A stretch of 64,000 nucleotides of DNA from Nonomuraea muscovyensis (GCF_014207745.1 NZ_JACHJB010000004.1:434001-498000); one strand, 5' to 3'; positions 24,608 through 33,990 are shown, counted from the first letter of the stretch. Notes: generated from the sequence alone by a model not told the origin. A program made the numbers and translations.

Positions 24608-25969
24608 ATGATCACACCGGCCCTCGACGTGCCCACGGTCTCGCGAGGCGTGCGCATCGGCTACGGCGTCGGGTCCTTCTGCACCGCGACCTACAACGCG
24701 GTGCCCGGCCTGCTGCTGCTCTACTACATGACGAACTTCCTGGCCGTGCCCGCCTGGCTGGCCGGGCTGGTGGTCGCCGCCCCCAAGGTCTGGGACCTGC
24801 TGATCAACCCGCTGGTCGGCCGCTGGTCGGACCGCACGACGTCACGGCTCGGGCCGCGGCGGCCGTGGCTGCTGGCGGGCGCGTGCACGCTGCCGGTCGC
24901 GTTCTTCCTGGTCTTCGCCGGGCCGCCGCTCACGGGGGTCCCGGCCGCGCTGTACGTGGGGGGCTGCTTCATGGCCGCGGCCACGGCGTACGCGCTGTTC
25001 GAGGTGCCGTACAAGGCGATGCCCGCCGAGATGACCTCCGACTACCACGAGCGCACCTCCCTGCTGCAGTGGCGGATGGTCTTCATCGGGGCCGCCACCG
25101 TGATCAGCGGCATCCTGGCTCCGGCCATCGTCAACAGCCAGGGCGACGACGGCACGCTGGGCAGCTACCGGCTGATGGCCGTGACGATCGCCGCGGTGCT
25201 GCTCGCCTCGATGCTCGGGTCGTTCTTCGGTACGGCCCGCGCCCCCATGACCGGCGCCCCCGAGCCCGACGGCGGCCGGCTGCGCGACCAGATCGCGGCT
25301 GCCCGGGGCAACTCCGCGTTCATGTGGCTGCTGGCGCTGAGCTGCGCCCAGATGATGGCCGTCAGCATGATGCTGGCCGCCGCGCCCTACTTCGCCGCCT
25401 ACGTCCTGGGCGATCCCAAGGCGACGAGCACCCTCTTCGCCGCGCTGGTCGGGCCGATGCTGCTGACGATGCCGGTCTGGGTCCGGCTGGCCAAGCGGTT
25501 CGACAAGCGCGGCGCGATGATCCTGGCCGCCCTGATGTTCGGTGTGGGCACTGTGGCGGCGCTGGCCACCCCCGCCATCGGCGCCTGGTACGCCCACGTC
25601 ATGCTGCTGCTGGTGGGCATGGGCTATGCCGGGGTGCAACTGCTGCAGTTCTCGATGCTGGCGGACGTGATCGCGGTGGACGCCGAGGAGACGGGCAAGC
25701 GGCGGGCCGGGGTGTTCACCGGGTTGTGGACGGCGGTCGAGAGCGGGGTCGCCTCCTTCGGCGCCCTCGTCTTCGGCGGCATCCTGTCGCTGGGCGGCTT
25801 CCTGGAGTCGGAGCCCAGCCGGCCCGTCGAGCAGCCGGACAGCGCCCTGACCGCGGTCCTGGTCGGCCAGGCCGCGGTCCCGGCGCTCATCATCTTCCTG
25901 TCGGTGCTGATGACGCTGAAGTACCGGCTCAGGCCAGCCGACGCGCCACCACCAGCCGCGTCCGCGTGA
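24608..25969 (+). CDS. MFS transporter of the glycoside-pentoside-hexuronide (GPH/MelB) type
   Basis: 453 residues, 12 membrane helices. The DP-type loop between helices 2 and 3 is DLLINPLVGRWSDRT..RLGPRRPW, characteristic of GPH cation symporters for sugars. Substrate unknown. A TAGGTT -10 hexamer ends 10 bp before the ATG with no ribosome site, suggesting near-leaderless expression. The last 41 bp overlap the convergent permease gene. Confidence 0.85.
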   Translation: MITPALDVPTVSRGVRIGYGVGSFCTATYNAVPGLLLLYYMTNFLAVPAWLAGLVVAAPKVWDLLINPLVGRWSDRTTSRLGPRRPWLLAGACTLPVAFFLVFAGPPLTGVPAALYVGGCFMAAATAYALFEVPYKAMPAEMTSDYHERTSLLQWRMVFIGAATVISGILAPAIVNSQGDDGTLGSYRLMAVTIAAVLLASMLGSFFGTARAPMTGAPEPDGGRLRDQIAAARGNSAFMWLLALSCAQMMAVSMMLAAAPYFAAYVLGDPKATSTLFAALVGPMLLTMPVWVRLAKRFDKRGAMILAALMFGVGTVAALATPAIGAWYAHVMLLLVGMGYAGVQLLQFSMLADVIAVDAEETGKRRAGVFTGLWTAVESGVASFGALVFGGILSLGGFLESEPSRPVEQPDSALTAVLVGQAAVPALIIFLSVLMTLKYRLRPADAPPPAASA

Positions 25970-28463
25970 CCAGACCCGCCACGACGGCGGCCAGGATCGG
26001 CAGGCCCACGACGCCCACGGCGACGGGCAGCCACGGGACGGCGACCACGGTGGGACCCGGATCCAGGACGGAGTCACCGCCGACGGCGCCGTGGCGCGTC
26101 ATGGGCCAGGTCAGGGCGATCCCGGTGACGAGGCCCGCGACCAGCCCCACCAGGGTGCCCGTGGCGGCGATGAACCCGGCCTGGGTGGCCACCACGAGCC
26201 TGCGCGTCCGCGGCGCGGCGCCGACGGCCGAGAGCGTGTCGAGGTCGCGCCGCATGTCCGCCGCCGCGAGCCCGGTGGCGGCGAAGGTGCCGCCGAGCGC
26301 CAGGACCGCCGCCAGCGCGAACGCCGCCATGTGCAGGAAGCGCGCGTCGTTCTGGTAGCCCCGCTCCAGTTCGGTCCAGACTCCGCGGTTCACCGCGCGG
26401 AGATCGCTCTGGAACTGCATCGGGTCAGCCGGCCGGTGCATGACGTGCAGGCGCCGCTCCGCCGTCTTGACCCCCAGCCGGGTCAGAGCCGACAGCGGGA
26501 CCACCGCGCCGCGCTGCCGGGGTTCGGCTCCCTGGGCCGGCACGGCCGGGATCCTGAGCTCCCGGTGCCGCTCCTCCTCGCCCTTGCCGTAGGTCACCAG
26601 GTCCAGTACGAGCGTCCCGCCGCAGAGCATGGCGGGGTCGAAGACCACCGCCTTGCCGGCGGACAGGGCGGCGGCCGCCGCGGGGTCCGTCCGTCCCTGC
26701 TGGAACGCGAGCAGATCGGCGCCGCCGATCAGCACGTTGGGCTCGCTTCCCCGGCCGCACACGCTGTCCCATCCCATGTGTACGCCTTCGTCCTGCGCCG
26801 GGACGTGCGAGGCCACGACTGGCACCTCGGACAGGCGTTCCCGCACCGCCGCCCGGGCGGCGGCCCACTCACGGTCGTCCAGTCCGAAGCCGATGATCGT
26901 CGCGCTGCCGATGGGCCCCCTCGCCCGGTAGCGTGCCTCCTCCTCGGCGGCGTTGCTGGTGACGCCGACGCTCACCGCGACCGCCGCCATGGTGGCCGCC
27001 ATGACAGCCGCGGCGGCCGACGCCGTGCGGCCGCGGTGGCGGCCGGCGTCCCGTACGGACAGGCGCATCGGGAGCGGCAGCGAGGAGGCGGCGCGCCCCA
27101 CGAACCGCACCAGCCAGGGCATCAGCACCACCAGGCCGAACACCACGAGCACCGACGCCGCGACGATGGCCAGCTCGGTCCCCCGCAGGGCGTGGACCAT
27201 GGCGGCGAGGCCCGCCACCACCAGCACGAGTCCCAGGAGCGGGCGGCCGGCCCGGTCGCGCACCTGTCCGCCGCGCCCCGCCAGGATCTCGGCGGCGCTC
27301 TGCCGCGCGGCCTGTACGGCCGGCACGACGGCGGCGACCAGACCGCTGATCAGGCCCAGCGTCGCGATCGCCAGCGTCTGCCACCAGGCCACCTCCAGCG
27401 GGCCGAGCGAGCCGGACCACTGGGCGAGGACGGCGGCTCCGGCCCATCCGGCGGCGACGCCCAGCGCGGCGCCGAGCAGCGCCGCAGCGCCGCCCAGGAC
27501 CAGGCCGTCGGCGAGCACGATCGTTCTCAGGTGCCCGGCCGAGGCGCCGTGGGCGGCGATCACCGCGAGCTCCCGCCGTCGCCGGCGCAGGCCCACGGCG
27601 AACGCCGGCCCGGCCAGCAGGACCGTCTCCATGACGATGAGGACCACGGTGATGGCGATCCAGAGCGGCGCTTCCCGGTCGAGCGGGCGTTCCTCCTCCC
27701 AGAAGGGCTGCGGCGGGTCCTCGATCACGGCCCGGGAGACGACCCGGATGCCCGCCTCGTTGAGCCGTCGCACGTCGTTCCACAGGACCGGTGACGGGGT
27801 GTCGACGAGCCAGCCCGGGGCGAGCTGGTCGCGCGCGTTCGCCAGGCCCCCGGGGAAGGACACCACCTCCCTGTACGTGGGTTCGTGCGGGTGCTCGACC
27901 ACGCCGACCACGCGGAAGGGCGCGTCCCGCTCGGTGAGCTTGATCGTGGTGCCCACTTTCGCACCGCGGTCGGCCATCGCCGGAGTGACGGCGATCTCTC
28001 CCGGGGCGGTGGGCAGGCGACCCTCGCTCAGGGCCCGGACGCCTCGCGTCATGGGGTCCCGCAGGTCGAGCTCGACGGCCGGGACGTCGGAGTAACCGCC
28101 GGGGAACCGCACCTCCAGATATCCCGTGTGGTACGGGATCAGCCGGCCCCGGAGCAGGGTGCCGACCTTGTCGGCCGTCCAGGTGGTGCGCGGCTTCTCC
28201 TGGGCGCCCTCGGTCGTGTAGCCACGGCCCGAGGGGTCCTGCCGCACGATTCTTCCCGGCACGGTGACGAGGTGGGCGTCCGCCTGCCCCAGCGAGGCCG
28301 TAATCCCTTCCTGAGGGTTGACCTGCATGGTGGCGTAGCCGGTGAAGGCGGCCGTGAAGACCAGCACCGGCAGGCCGATCATCACCATGATGAGGGCGGT
28401 GCGGCCCCGCGCGCGGAGCGCGTCCCGGCGGGCGATGCGCAGGGCGGCGCGGAAGGCGCTCAT
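25929..28463 (-). CDS. FtsX-like ABC transporter permease (two-domain)
   Basis: 844 residues. N-terminal helix near 25-45, a large extracytoplasmic domain to about 270, three helices (about 275-400) of the first FtsX domain, a second FtsX half with helices near 410-490, another extracytoplasmic region and three C-terminal helices (about 705-835). This is the LolE/MacB-related layout seen in bacitracin-type and stress exporters. Start overlaps the ATPase stop by 4 bp (ATGA), so it is translationally coupled; together they form one exporter under the PadR gene upstream. Confidence 0.9.
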   Translation of the reverse strand: MSAFRAALRIARRDALRARGRTALIMVMIGLPVLVFTAAFTGYATMQVNPQEGITASLGQADAHLVTVPGRIVRQDPSGRGYTTEGAQEKPRTTWTADKVGTLLRGRLIPYHTGYLEVRFPGGYSDVPAVELDLRDPMTRGVRALSEGRLPTAPGEIAVTPAMADRGAKVGTTIKLTERDAPFRVVGVVEHPHEPTYREVVSFPGGLANARDQLAPGWLVDTPSPVLWNDVRRLNEAGIRVVSRAVIEDPPQPFWEEERPLDREAPLWIAITVVLIVMETVLLAGPAFAVGLRRRRRELAVIAAHGASAGHLRTIVLADGLVLGGAAALLGAALGVAAGWAGAAVLAQWSGSLGPLEVAWWQTLAIATLGLISGLVAAVVPAVQAARQSAAEILAGRGGQVRDRAGRPLLGLVLVVAGLAAMVHALRGTELAIVAASVLVVFGLVVLMPWLVRFVGRAASSLPLPMRLSVRDAGRHRGRTASAAAAVMAATMAAVAVSVGVTSNAAEEEARYRARGPIGSATIIGFGLDDREWAAARAAVRERLSEVPVVASHVPAQDEGVHMGWDSVCGRGSEPNVLIGGADLLAFQQGRTDPAAAAALSAGKAVVFDPAMLCGGTLVLDLVTYGKGEEERHRELRIPAVPAQGAEPRQRGAVVPLSALTRLGVKTAERRLHVMHRPADPMQFQSDLRAVNRGVWTELERGYQNDARFLHMAAFALAAVLALGGTFAATGLAAADMRRDLDTLSAVGAAPRTRRLVVATQAGFIAATGTLVGLVAGLVTGIALTWPMTRHGAVGGDSVLDPGPTVVAVPWLPVAVGVVGLPILAAVVAGLVTRTRLVVARRLA

Positions 28464-29140
28464 CGCGCGGTCTCCAGGCGGACCGCTGCCGCGTCGACGA
28501 TCTGCCCGTCGCGCAGGTAGACGACCCGGTCGGCCCAGCCGGCGTAGCGCGGCTCGTGGGTGACCAGCAGGACCGCCGCGCCCCCGTCGCAGCGCTCCCG
28601 CAGCAGGCCGAGGATCTCGTCGCCGGTCGCCGTGTCGAGGGCGCCCGTCGGCTCGTCGGCCAGCAGCAGCCGCCGCTCGCCCACCAGGGCGCGGGCGATC
28701 GCCACGCGCTGGCGCTGGCCGCCCGACAGTTCCTCGGGGAAGCGGTCGGCGATCTGGTCCGCCCGCACCTCGGCCAGCACGGACAGCGCCTCGGCCCGGG
28801 CCCGCGCGGCGCGGACGCCGTCGAGCTCGCGGGGCAGCATCACGTTCTCGGCGGCCGTGAGCGAGGGGATGAGATTGAGGTCCTGGAAGACGTAGCCGAC
28901 CTCGCGGCGCCGCAGCGCGGCCAGGTCCTTCACCGAGGCGAGGTCGGTGCCACCGATCGTCACACTGCCCGAGGTGGGCCGGTCGAGGCCGCCCGCCACG
29001 TTGAGCAGCGTGGACTTGCCCGAGCCCGACGGGCCCATCACCGCGACCAGCTCGCCGGGCGAGACGTCGAGGTTCACCCCGTTGAGCGCGTGCACGTCCC
29101 CGTGCGTCCGGGTCACCTCCCGTAACGTCACCACAGTCAT
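28460..29140 (-). CDS. ABC transporter ATP-binding protein (LolD/MacB type)
   Basis: 226 residues. Walker A GPSGSGKS (36-43), Q-loop in YVFQDLNL, signature LSGGQRQRV, Walker B LLLADEPTGALD, switch His in VTHEPR. Length and motifs match the ATPases that partner FtsX-like permeases. ATG 29140 overlaps the PadR stop by one base, giving a tightly coupled padR–ATPase–permease operon. The longer frame into padR is a shadow. Confidence 0.95.
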   Translation of the reverse strand: MTVVTLREVTRTHGDVHALNGVNLDVSPGELVAVMGPSGSGKSTLLNVAGGLDRPTSGSVTIGGTDLASVKDLAALRRREVGYVFQDLNLIPSLTAAENVMLPRELDGVRAARARAEALSVLAEVRADQIADRFPEELSGGQRQRVAIARALVGERRLLLADEPTGALDTATGDEILGLLRERCDGGAAVLLVTHEPRYAGWADRVVYLRDGQIVDAAAVRLETAR

Positions 29141-29649
29141 CAGCGCTTCTCCTTGAGTACGGCCTCGCAGTGGTCCAGCCAGCGCTGTTCCGCTTCGGCC
29201 TTGAAGATCATCGAATCGAGGACGAGCCGCTCGGCGAGCCCGTCGGTCGCGGCGCGTTTGGCCCTGGTCAGCTCCTGCAGCGACCGCATCGTGGCGGTGC
29301 GCTGGGCGTGGATGACCGTGCGGACGTCGACGTCGTGGGCCGCGACGGCCATCGCGAGTTTGATGGCCAGCTCGTCCCGAGGCCGGTCGGCGGGGGCGAC
29401 GGGGGTGCTGAACCATCGCCCGACCTCCTGCCGACCGGCCTCGGTGATCGTGTAGAGGGCGCGCCCCTGGTCGTCCTCGCCACCGGGGGCGACCAGGCCG
29501 TCACGCTCCATCCGCGAGAGCGTCGTGTAGACCTGGCCGATGTTGAGCGGCCAGGTCGCCCCCGTCGACGCCTCGAACTCCACCCGGAGTTGGTAGCCGT
29601 ATCGCGGTCCCCTGCTGAGGAGCGCGAGCAGTCCGTGCCTGATCGACAT
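29140..29649 (-). CDS. PadR-family transcriptional regulator of the ABC exporter
   Basis: 169 residues: winged helix (HGLLALLSRGPRYGYQLRVEFE, VYTTLSRMERDGLV) and a C-terminal dimerisation helix region. First gene of the operon with the ABC ATPase and permease. Two tandem ATACTGAGTAT palindromes start 3 bp upstream of its start codon (29652-29675), a strong case for autoregulation of the whole operon. Confidence 0.93.
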   Translation of the reverse strand: MSIRHGLLALLSRGPRYGYQLRVEFEASTGATWPLNIGQVYTTLSRMERDGLVAPGGEDDQGRALYTITEAGRQEVGRWFSTPVAPADRPRDELAIKLAMAVAAHDVDVRTVIHAQRTATMRSLQELTRAKRAATDGLAERLVLDSMIFKAEAEQRWLDHCEAVLKEKR

Positions 29650-29651
29650 GG

Positions 29652-29675
29652 ATACTGAGTATGCATACTGAGTAT
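29652..29675. promoter_or_regulatory. Tandem palindromic PadR operator
   Basis: Two copies of the 11-bp palindrome ATACTGAGTAT (29652-29662 and 29665-29675), centres 13 bp apart. The ATAC…GTAT form is that of known PadR operators. It abuts the padR start codon, so a bound dimer pair would block initiation. Confidence 0.75.
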
Positions 29676-29758
29676 GCCCGAGGCAACTCCTTCATCTGAA
29701 CCGCCTGTAGATTCGGGGTTTCTGGACAGAGAACGCAGGAAAGGCCGATACTCGGGGC

Positions 29759-30310
29759 ATGAGCTCGACGCATCCACCGTTCCGCGCGTCCGATGGGGAA
29801 CGTGATCGGGCGATCGACGAGCTGCGGGATCGGGCCGTCGAAGGGCGGATCTCCCACGACACGTTCGTCGGCCGCGTCGACCAGGCACTACGCGCCCGCA
29901 ACCGCGACGAGCTCGACCAGTTGGTCGCCGATCTCCCGCGCCGCAGGTCGTTCCGGCAGCGGGTGACCGACGTGGTGGCCTCCGCCTCCGACTTCACCAC
30001 CGGGCTGCGCGCCGCCTGGCGCCGGCCGCGGCTGCCCCGGCTCGCGCTGCCCGATGACGACCGGGCCCGTTACGTGGTGGGCCGCGGGTCCGCGTGCGAC
30101 CTCGTGCTGTCCGACCTGACGGTCTCGCGGGTGCACGCCGAGCTGCGGCGCGAGGGCGACGGCGGCTGGATGCTCATCGACCTGGGCTCGCTCAACGGCA
30201 CGCGGCTCAACGGGTGGCGGCTGGTGGGGCCGGCCCGGATCAAGTCGGGCGACGAGATCTCGTTCGGCGACTGCGGCTTCCTGGTGACCTCGCCCCTGCT
30301 CTCGGGCTGA
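29759..30310 (+). CDS. DUF1707 and FHA domain protein
   Basis: 183 residues. DUF1707 at 8-60 (RASDGERDRAIDELRDRAVEGRIS, DELDQLVADLP), then an FHA domain at 105-178 with the phosphothreonine-binding residues in YVVGRGSACDLVLSD, VSRVHAEL and GSLNGTRLNG. FHA domains bind targets of Ser/Thr kinases; DUF1707 is an actinobacterial module of unknown role, often membrane-linked, but no membrane segment is present here. Divergent from the PadR operon, 83 bp from its operator. Confidence 0.9.
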   Translation: MSSTHPPFRASDGERDRAIDELRDRAVEGRISHDTFVGRVDQALRARNRDELDQLVADLPRRRSFRQRVTDVVASASDFTTGLRAAWRRPRLPRLALPDDDRARYVVGRGSACDLVLSDLTVSRVHAELRREGDGGWMLIDLGSLNGTRLNGWRLVGPARIKSGDEISFGDCGFLVTSPLLSG

Positions 30311-30430
30311 CGCCTCTCGTGGTGGGGGTGCCGCGTACAGGAAGTCCGAAAGATACGGATATTTGCGTATTACAGCCCGGGCGCGCTGCCTCCATGATCC
30401 AGGCGAGACCCCCAGTCCCTTGGAGATCCC

Positions 30431-31972
30431 ATGCGGCGCACCTCAGCCTCCCTCCTCGCGGGCACGCTCGTCGCGGCCCTCGCGTGGGCGTCCGGCCCCT
30501 CCTCCCCCGCCATCGCCCAGGACCCCACGCCCGGCGTGGCGGACCTGACCCAGGACATCAACCAGATCCTCAGCGACTCCCGGCTCACCATCGCCCGAGC
30601 CGGCGTGGTCGTCAGAAGCGCCACCGGCGGTGAGGAGCTCTACAACACCGACGGCGGCAAGCTCATGATCCCCGCCTCCAACACCAAGCTGTTCACGGCC
30701 GCGGCGGCGGCCGAGACGCTCGGCCTCGACTACCGCTTCACCACCAGCGTGCTGGCGGCCGGGCGCAAGGCCGGCTCGGTGCTCACCGGCGACCTGGTGC
30801 TGCGCGGCACCGGCGACCCGACCATGCTGGCCGAGGACTACGACGCGCTGGCCGCCGAGGTCGCCGGCGCGGGCGTCAAGACGGTGGCGGGCAGGCTGGT
30901 CGCCGACGACACCTGGTTCGACGCCGTACGGCTCGGCAACGACTGGGCCTGGGACGACGAGACGGCCTACTACGCGGCGCCCATCTCCGCGCTGACCGCC
31001 TCACCCGACCGTGACTACGACGCCGGCTCCGTGGTCGTCTCGGTGGCGGCCGACGGCGACAAGGTGAAGGTCGCCACCACGCCCGAGACCGACTACCTGA
31101 AGATCGTCAACAGGGCCACGCCCGGCACGTCCACCGACGTGCTCATCGAGCGTCTGCACGGCACCCGCACGGTCGTGATCACCGGCACCGTGGCGACGCC
31201 GTACCAGGAGTGGGTCGCCGTCGACGACCCCACCGCGTACGCCTCCGCCCTGTTCCGCCAGGCGCTGAAGAAGCACGGCGTGCGGGTGCTCGGCCCGACC
31301 GTCACCGGCGCGGCGCCATCCGGGGCGGCGAAGCTGGCCGAGCGCGAGTCGATGCCGCTGAGCGAGTTGCTGGTGCCGTTCATGAAGCTCAGCAACAACA
31401 TCCACGCCGAGATCCTCACCAAGGCGATGGGCCGCAAGGTCTCCGGTCAGGGCACCTGGGCCGCCGGGCTCAAGGTGAGCACCGACTTCGCCAAGGCGAA
31501 CGGCGTACAGGTGCTCAACATGCGCGACGGCTCCGGCCTGTCACGCCGCGACGGCTTCTCGCCCGCCTCGATCGCCCAGTTGCTGACCGCCGTCCGCGGC
31601 AAGCCGTGGTTCCAGGCCTGGTACGACTCGCTGCCCGTCGCGGGCAACGCCGACCGCTTCGTCGGCGGCACCCTGCGCAGCCGGATGCGGGGGACCCCCG
31701 CCGCGGGCAACGTCCGCGCCAAGACCGGCTCGCTGACCGGCGTCACGTCGCTGTCGGGCTACGTCACCAGCGCCGACGGCGAGCCGCTGGTCTTCTCCGT
31801 GATGCTCAACCAGTACCTGTCGGGCTCGCCCAAGGACATCGAGGACAAGATCGCCGTCCGGCTCGCCCAGTTCTCGCGCACCCGGACCGTGGACGCGCCG
31901 GCGCAGCTCCGCCAGCCCGCCGCGGACGCGCCCGAGCTGGAATGCTCCTGGCTCAAGCCCGCGCACTGCTGA
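30431..31972 (+). CDS. dacB: D-alanyl-D-alanine carboxypeptidase/endopeptidase (PBP4, class C, S13)
   Basis: 513 residues. Signal peptide at 1-29 (ending PAIAQD). Active-site motifs S83-x-x-K86 (ASNTK), S321-N-N323 and K431-T-G433, with the large insert between the first two that defines S13 enzymes. It removes the terminal D-Ala or hydrolyses cross-links of peptidoglycan outside the membrane. C-terminal Cys pair (LECSWLKPAHC) may form a disulfide. Monocistronic; a hairpin follows at 31990-32018. Confidence 0.94.
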   Translation: MRRTSASLLAGTLVAALAWASGPSSPAIAQDPTPGVADLTQDINQILSDSRLTIARAGVVVRSATGGEELYNTDGGKLMIPASNTKLFTAAAAAETLGLDYRFTTSVLAAGRKAGSVLTGDLVLRGTGDPTMLAEDYDALAAEVAGAGVKTVAGRLVADDTWFDAVRLGNDWAWDDETAYYAAPISALTASPDRDYDAGSVVVSVAADGDKVKVATTPETDYLKIVNRATPGTSTDVLIERLHGTRTVVITGTVATPYQEWVAVDDPTAYASALFRQALKKHGVRVLGPTVTGAAPSGAAKLAERESMPLSELLVPFMKLSNNIHAEILTKAMGRKVSGQGTWAAGLKVSTDFAKANGVQVLNMRDGSGLSRRDGFSPASIAQLLTAVRGKPWFQAWYDSLPVAGNADRFVGGTLRSRMRGTPAAGNVRAKTGSLTGVTSLSGYVTSADGEPLVFSVMLNQYLSGSPKDIEDKIAVRLAQFSRTRTVDAPAQLRQPAADAPELECSWLKPAHC

Positions 31973-31989
31973 CGCCACACCCCGCGGGA

Positions 31990-32018
31990 GGGCCCGGTCA
32001 CCATGCGTGGCCGGGCCC
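31990..32018 (+). terminator. Hairpin after dacB without T tract
   Basis: 8-bp GC stem (31990-31997 with 32011-32018), 13-nt loop, no U run behind. Likely an I-shaped actinobacterial terminator; other roles are possible. Confidence 0.4.
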
Positions 32019-32202
32019 GTTCCATGCCCGGAAGAGCGTTAGATGTCCTCAGATCGGCCGTAGTTCACCGGGATCGACACGATTTTGATCACGATTAGGA
32101 TACCTGGAGCTCCAGATATTGCCCGGATTGGCGTGACATGTCCGTTGTGTACCCACCAGAATGCGGGTTCGACGTAGTGTCTCAAACCCCAGGGAGCACA
32201 TC

Positions 32203-33180
32203 TTGCGCAGGCGACTGCAGGTTCTGGCCTGTCTCGGCGGTCTGACGGCAGTGGGTCTGATCAGCACCCCGGCGTGGGTGCCCCCCGCCCTGAAGGCACC
32301 CGCCGACGAGGCTCCCTCCGCCACCGGAGCCGCTGCGGGAGGCGCCGCCCTCCCCTCGGATGCCCGCGCCACCGGCCCTTCGGAGGCCCGCGCGGGCGCC
32401 GGGGCCTCGGACACCCGTGACGGCGCCGCGACGACCACCCGGCAGGCGTGCCGCGTCGCCGCGGCCAGGCCGGTCATCGCCAAGGGCACGATCAGGGCAG
32501 CGGCCTCCAGGACCGGCTGCGCCGACAGCACCCGGCTCAGGGTACGGCTCACCAAGGTCCTGCCCGGCCCCGACCGCACGCTGAAGAGCGGTTCCCGACT
32601 CGTCACCAACGGCAAGATCGTGGCAGGCGTGCGATGCATCAGGACGCCGGCCCACTACTACGTCACCGCCATCGACGTCGACGGCGCCGTCACCACCAAG
32701 TCCCGCCCGGTGAAGCTCTCCTGCGAGCCCCCCTCCCCGCCGAAGAACACCGCCACTCGCAGCGACCCCACCCCCTCCCCCTCCACCGCTTCGACCGGCG
32801 CGTCCAGCCTCGAGGAGGCGGTCGTCAAGCTGACCAACCAGGCGCGGGCCACGAACGGCTGCCGCCCCCTCGTCCACGACCCCAAGCTCCGCACCGCGGC
32901 CGAACGGCACTCCGCCGACATGGCGGCCCGCGGCTTCTTCGACCACGACTCCCCCGACGGCCGCGACCCCGGCGACCGGGTCCGCGCGTCGGGCTTCGCG
33001 CCGACCAGCACCTGGGGCGAGAACATCGCCATGGGCCAGCGGACCGCTGCCCAGGTCGTCCAGGGCTGGCTCGACAGTCCCGGCCACCGCGCCAACATCA
33101 TGAACTGCGCCTTCACCCACATCGGCGTCGGCCACGCCGCCAAAGGCTCGCACTGGACCCAGGTCTTCGCCGCCCACTGA
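32203..33180 (+). CDS. Secreted CAP/SCP-domain protein
   Basis: 325 residues from TTG 32203 (AGGGAG 6 bp before); an ATG at 32161 in frame has no ribosome site. Signal peptide at 1-24 (LACLGGLTAVGLIST). Ala/Thr-rich middle with several Cys, a Ser/Thr/Pro linker near 190-205, then the CAP domain at 205-325: RHSADMAARGFFDHDSPDG (first His and Glu partner), WGENIAMG, GHRANIMNCAFTHIGVGHA. Bacterial CAP proteins are extracellular and of uncertain biochemical role. A CTGGAGCTCCAG palindrome lies about 90 bp upstream. Confidence 0.9.
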   Translation: MRRRLQVLACLGGLTAVGLISTPAWVPPALKAPADEAPSATGAAAGGAALPSDARATGPSEARAGAGASDTRDGAATTTRQACRVAAARPVIAKGTIRAAASRTGCADSTRLRVRLTKVLPGPDRTLKSGSRLVTNGKIVAGVRCIRTPAHYYVTAIDVDGAVTTKSRPVKLSCEPPSPPKNTATRSDPTPSPSTASTGASSLEEAVVKLTNQARATNGCRPLVHDPKLRTAAERHSADMAARGFFDHDSPDGRDPGDRVRASGFAPTSTWGENIAMGQRTAAQVVQGWLDSPGHRANIMNCAFTHIGVGHAAKGSHWTQVFAAH

Positions 33181-33251
33181 CCGGGTACGGCCGGGTGTCC
33201 CATCTGGCCGGAAAGCCCGCCCACCAGGAGAGACCGGGTGCGGCAGGGGGA

Positions 33252-33776
33252 ATGACCAGCACGGAAGCCGTCCATCGCAGGGGGTGGTCCGTGCACTGGC
33301 ATGCCTACACCTGGATCGGTAGTGGCGAGGAGCGCGAGCGGGAGGAGGAACGCCGCCCCGGCTCGCCGGAGTTCGCGACCTCGTCCGTGCCGCCCATGCG
33401 GACCGGCGACTGGCTGGCCAAGCCGGCCTCCCGGATCGCCGCCACGTTCGACGACCCCGACGAGGCGGTGGAATGGCTGGCGAGCCGGTACGGCACGGTG
33501 CGCAAGGCGTTCCTGCACCCGGACCGGGTGGGCCGGCGGGCCCGGCTCGACGGCGCGGCGGACGCGCTGCCGCGCGGGGTGGACGTGCAGTGGGGCGAGT
33601 GGCTGACCGGCGGCCGGTTCGTCACGATGGGCGTCATCTGCTGCCCGAACCGCCACACCGCCCACCCGTGCCCGGTCCGCCGCCCCGCGAGCGCGCGACT
33701 GCCGCGTACCAGCCCAACCGCAACCCCGTCTACGGCGGGCCGCGCGACGCCGTCATCAAGGAGTAGGCACGCATGA
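33252..33776 (+). CDS. Hypothetical protein, probable frameshift near the 3' end
   Basis: As read, 174 residues from ATG 33252 (CAGGGGG before it), starting MTSTEAVHRRGWSVHWHAY. The body (WLAKPASRIAATFDDPDEAVEWLASRYGTVR) has strong G/C third positions up to about 33680. After that this frame loses its codon bias, while the -1 frame gains it and reads TAAYQPNRNPVYGGPRDAVIKE to a stop at 33764-33766. One extra C in the CCCC at about 33690 would join them. So either the sequence lacks a base there or the gene is freshly broken. No family recognised. Confidence 0.6.
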   Translation: MTSTEAVHRRGWSVHWHAYTWIGSGEEREREEERRPGSPEFATSSVPPMRTGDWLAKPASRIAATFDDPDEAVEWLASRYGTVRKAFLHPDRVGRRARLDGAADALPRGVDVQWGEWLTGGRFVTMGVICCPNRHTAHPCPVRRPASARLPRTSPTATPSTAGRATPSSRSRHA

Positions 33777-33833
33777 TCTCCCCGTTCCGGGGGAAGGAGA
33801 GATCAGCAACGAGGCCGTGGGGAGAACCTTGCG

Positions 33834-33990
33834 TTGACATCCTCCCCCTCGTAAACGAGGGGGATTCCAACCGTCGCCGGTTGGTCTTCCTGCTTCACCG
33901 CCGGTCGCCCGCACGAGAGGACTCTCGTTGAGGTCTTACACCAGCTCCACAGGCGTTTCAGCTCTCCGCAAGCCCTGCGGCGAGCACGTT
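33834..33990 (-). ncRNA. Omega RNA (reRNA) scaffold of TnpB
   Basis: The 3' end of tnpB plus about 120 bp of trailing sequence fits the TnpB guide RNA: GGTTGGAATCCCCC, hairpin TCGTTTACGAGG, GGGAGGATGTCAA at the element end, with the guide read from flanking DNA beyond 33834 (CGCAAGGTTCTCC on this strand). Established for ISDra2 and other TnpB elements; inferred here by resemblance. The 5' limit is approximate. Confidence 0.65.

Noticed and set aside
33767..33833. Inverted sequence gatctccc…ggagagatc as terminator or element end
   Set aside because: Pairing is imperfect and lies outside the GATGTCAA boundary; no T tract.
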